NCBI RefSeq assembly: GCF_014641075.1
Contig: NZ_BMHP01000001.1
Coordinates: 1,914,171 to 1,978,170, forward strand
DNA length: 64,000 nucleotides
DNA from: Paenibacillus nasutitermitis
GTDB lineage: Bacteria > Bacillota > Bacilli > Paenibacillales > Paenibacillaceae
Reading direction: 5' to 3'
The notes beneath the pieces are model-generated. The model had not been told where the DNA came from. It did no database searches and saw only the letters and a list, made by a program, of their open reading frames with translations. The position numbers were made by a program, and so were the translations under genes. Below, piece by piece: positions 62,601 through 64,000 of the stretch (the first letter of the stretch is position 1; each line of letters begins with the position of its first letter).

Positions 62601-63116
62601 TTATAAAGGAGGCTTAGCTGCAGATTGGCTGCGGAGCAGCCGGTTGATCGTTTCGCGGCGGAGGCCGATGAACTGACCGATTTCGTCCTGTGTCAACACA
62701 TCCGTCAAAGTGGCGGGTGCGATGTAGGCAGCGAACCAGGTTTGAAGCTTGCGCAGCTTCTCTGCCGGTGAGGATTCCGTTAATTGGTCGATTCGCTGCT
62801 GCATCATACGCAGCTTATCCTGCAGCAATAAGGCAATGGAGCGGCATTTCTCCGGATGTCGCTCCAGCTCCTCATACCATTCCACATCGGACAGAACCTC
62901 GATCTCGCACGTAACGAGTGCAACTGCCGTACCGTAATAAGGGTTGGGACTGATGAGAGAATGATGCGGTATGATCTCATCCGGTACGATGATATTAACC
63001 AAAATCAGGGTACCGTCTTTATGGACCCGGACAATTTTCAGCAGACCACTCCTCAGATGATAAAGCGGCCCTGATTCTCCTTGCCGAAACAATGTTTCAC
63101 CCTTGTGTAAAATCAT
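62601..63116 (-). CDS. Crp/Fnr-family transcriptional regulator
   Basis: I choose the ATG at 63116, with GGAGG five bases before; ATG 63128 is the alternative and the frame is open to 63278. The 171-aa product has a cNMP-like beta-roll (KGETLFRQGESGPLYHLRSG) and an HTH_Crp end (LTQDEIGQFIGLRRETINRLL). There is no N-terminal or C-terminal Cys cluster, so it is unlike oxygen-sensing Fnr with an Fe-S cluster. It is convergent with hmp and may bind the hmp box (inference). The length is shorter than the usual ~220-230 aa. Confidence 0.85.
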   Translation of the reverse strand: MILHKGETLFRQGESGPLYHLRSGLLKIVRVHKDGTLILVNIIVPDEIIPHHSLISPNPYYGTAVALVTCEIEVLSDVEWYEELERHPEKCRSIALLLQDKLRMMQQRIDQLTESSPAEKLRKLQTWFAAYIAPATLTDVLTQDEIGQFIGLRRETINRLLRSQSAAKPPL

Positions 63117-63477
63117 GAATTCCTCCATGTATAAACATATTCTGGCCGCGATATACGCTATCGGAATCCAAATTTTCATTGTAATTATTATCCCTTGATT
63201 CATCTTTTTGATTCTAGAACAAACGTCTGGCGGCAGTCTGTTTGAGCTTGCGAACACGCACCTCAAAAGACGCCGCAAGGCGTTTTTCTTTCAAAACTCC
63301 CAGGTATTGAAAATAAAATCGAATCAGTTATTTGAGTGCGCATCTAAATCATCCGCCAAGAAAATAATTCCATCTATATTAGCATTTTTGTATGCTTTTT
63401 ACAATGTTTATTGTTGAATAGTGTGACTCAAGATCAGCTTCAGCTGTTTGGGTTAAAATGTGGTCAATCCACCTGGT
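63117..63477. other. Gap between the Crp/Fnr gene and metE control region
   Basis: The gap holds a few short frames without ribosome sites or recognisable domains. No riboswitch fold (SAM or T-box) could be recognised by eye. Confidence 0.4.
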
Positions 63478-63515
63478 TATAGTTTTTGGCTATATCTAGT
63501 CATAGTTAATTAGAT
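63478..63515. promoter_or_regulatory. MET-box-like palindrome before metE
   Basis: TATAGTTTTTGGCTATA (63478-63494) matches the streptococcal MET-box pattern TATAGTTT-N4-CTATA at both arms, with a second ATAGTT half at about 63503. This pattern binds the LysR-type MetR/MtaR in streptococci. It lies 98 bp before the metE start. Confidence 0.5.
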
Positions 63516-63591
63516 CTACGCTATTGGCTTGGGGATATGTTATCTTTCTCGTATTGATTCTATTTGAGGACACAAGAGGAGAGAATAGCAT

Positions 63592-64000
63592 ATGAAGAGC
63601 AGTAATTTGGGTTATCCCCGCATTGGGGAGAAAAGGGAATGGAAGAAAGCGCTCGAGGCGTACTGGTCCGGAAAATTGGAAGAAGAAGCTTTTCACGCAG
63701 AGCTGAAGGCGATACGGCTTCGTAATCTGAAAAAGCAGAAGGAGCAGGGAATTGACTGCATTCCTGTTGGAGACTTCAGCTATTACGATCATATCCTGGA
63801 CACCGCTACCATGTTCGGCATTGTCCCCGGGCGGTTTGGATACGAGGGAGGCAAGCCGGACCTGCAGACTTACTACGCGATGGCACGCGGAACTCGTGAA
63901 GCGACAGCCTGCGCGATGACGAAATGGTTCAACACGAATTATCATTATATTGTGCCGGAATTGGAAGACAGGCAGCCTCAGCTGACCGCAAACCGACCGC
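63592..64000 (+). CDS. metE: Cobalamin-independent methionine synthase, partial
   Basis: ATG 63592 follows AGAGGAGAG. The first 136 codons read [38 protein letters not shown] and [15 protein letters not shown], the standard N-terminal half of MetE. The gene runs off the right edge. It transfers the methyl group of a polyglutamylated methyltetrahydrofolate to homocysteine. Only the N-terminal barrel region is visible, so the zinc site cannot be checked. Confidence 0.95.
   Translation, partial: MKSSNLGYPRIGEKREWKKALEAYWSGKLEEEAFHAELKAIRLRNLKKQKEQGIDCIPVGDFSYYDHILDTATMFGIVPGRFGYEGGKPDLQTYYAMARGTREATACAMTKWFNTNYHYIVPELEDRQPQLTANRP

Noticed and set aside
63208..63417. Small plus-strand frame of 69 codons upstream of metE
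   Set aside because: It has no ribosome site and no domain, and overlaps the upstream region of the Crp/Fnr gene.

Overview
The window looks like the chromosome of a Paenibacillus-type Firmicute. The signs are strong AGGAGG-like ribosome sites, frequent TTG and GTG starts, three YesM/YesN-type two-component systems each tied to an ABC sugar-type importer without its own ATPase, LplB/YtcP-type permeases, a SpoVB-like flippase and a Bacillus-type flavohemoprotein. This is inference from gene content; no rRNA, tRNA, CRISPR array, complete IS element or prophage was seen.

Layout. 1-6420: the right-hand part of a membrane-linked vWA / TRAFAC-type GTPase / GAP1-like gene set resembling the GTPase-centred 'ternary' conflict systems. 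Its left part lies outside the window. 6430-6730: remains of a WYL/YafY-type regulator with a 47-bp tandem duplication. 6860-21560: a visibly GC-richer catabolic island. It holds crotonase, a CaiB-type CoA transferase, a solute-binding protein without a signal peptide, a complete SBP/permease/permease importer, a histidine kinase, an AraC-type response regulator, a broken uxuA start, and then a LacI regulator with iolC, iolA (mmsA) and a KduD-like dehydrogenase. Two transcription units of the island share a nearly identical 58-bp promoter block, and the lacI/iolC part carries LacI-type palindromes. 22440-31167: a second importer, arranged as SBP-kinase-regulator followed by permease-permease-SBP. 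31248-35587: an FAD oxidoreductase, a Tat-exported TagC-like propeller, a small unknown protein and a PhnL-like protein with every ATPase motif degraded. 35616-43041: a third importer with a divergent regulator and a distal kinase. 43179-48119: DinB, LysR, and an OmpR-type two-component system with a BcrA-type ABC exporter. 48395-53923: a CuAO-N cell-surface protein, small housekeeping genes, and a patch of gene remains (UvrA, LytS-like kinase, receiver). 54080-56229: selD-mnmH, giving selenouridine in tRNA. 56411-64000: a DUF-type protein, a Gfo/Idh/MocA oxidoreductase, a SpoVB-like flippase, LysR, hmp with an Fnr-type box, a Crp/Fnr regulator, and the start of metE behind a MET-box-like palindrome.

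Working together: each importer probably borrows a shared MsmX/UgpC-type ATPase from elsewhere and is switched on by its own kinase/AraC pair when its sugar appears. No glycoside hydrolase is encoded here, so the substrates are likely small oligosaccharides, sugar acids or polyols. The most unusual items are the vWA-GTPase-GAP1 set, the CoA-dependent cluster with a cytosolic binding-protein homologue, and the pseudo-ATPase at 34886-35587.
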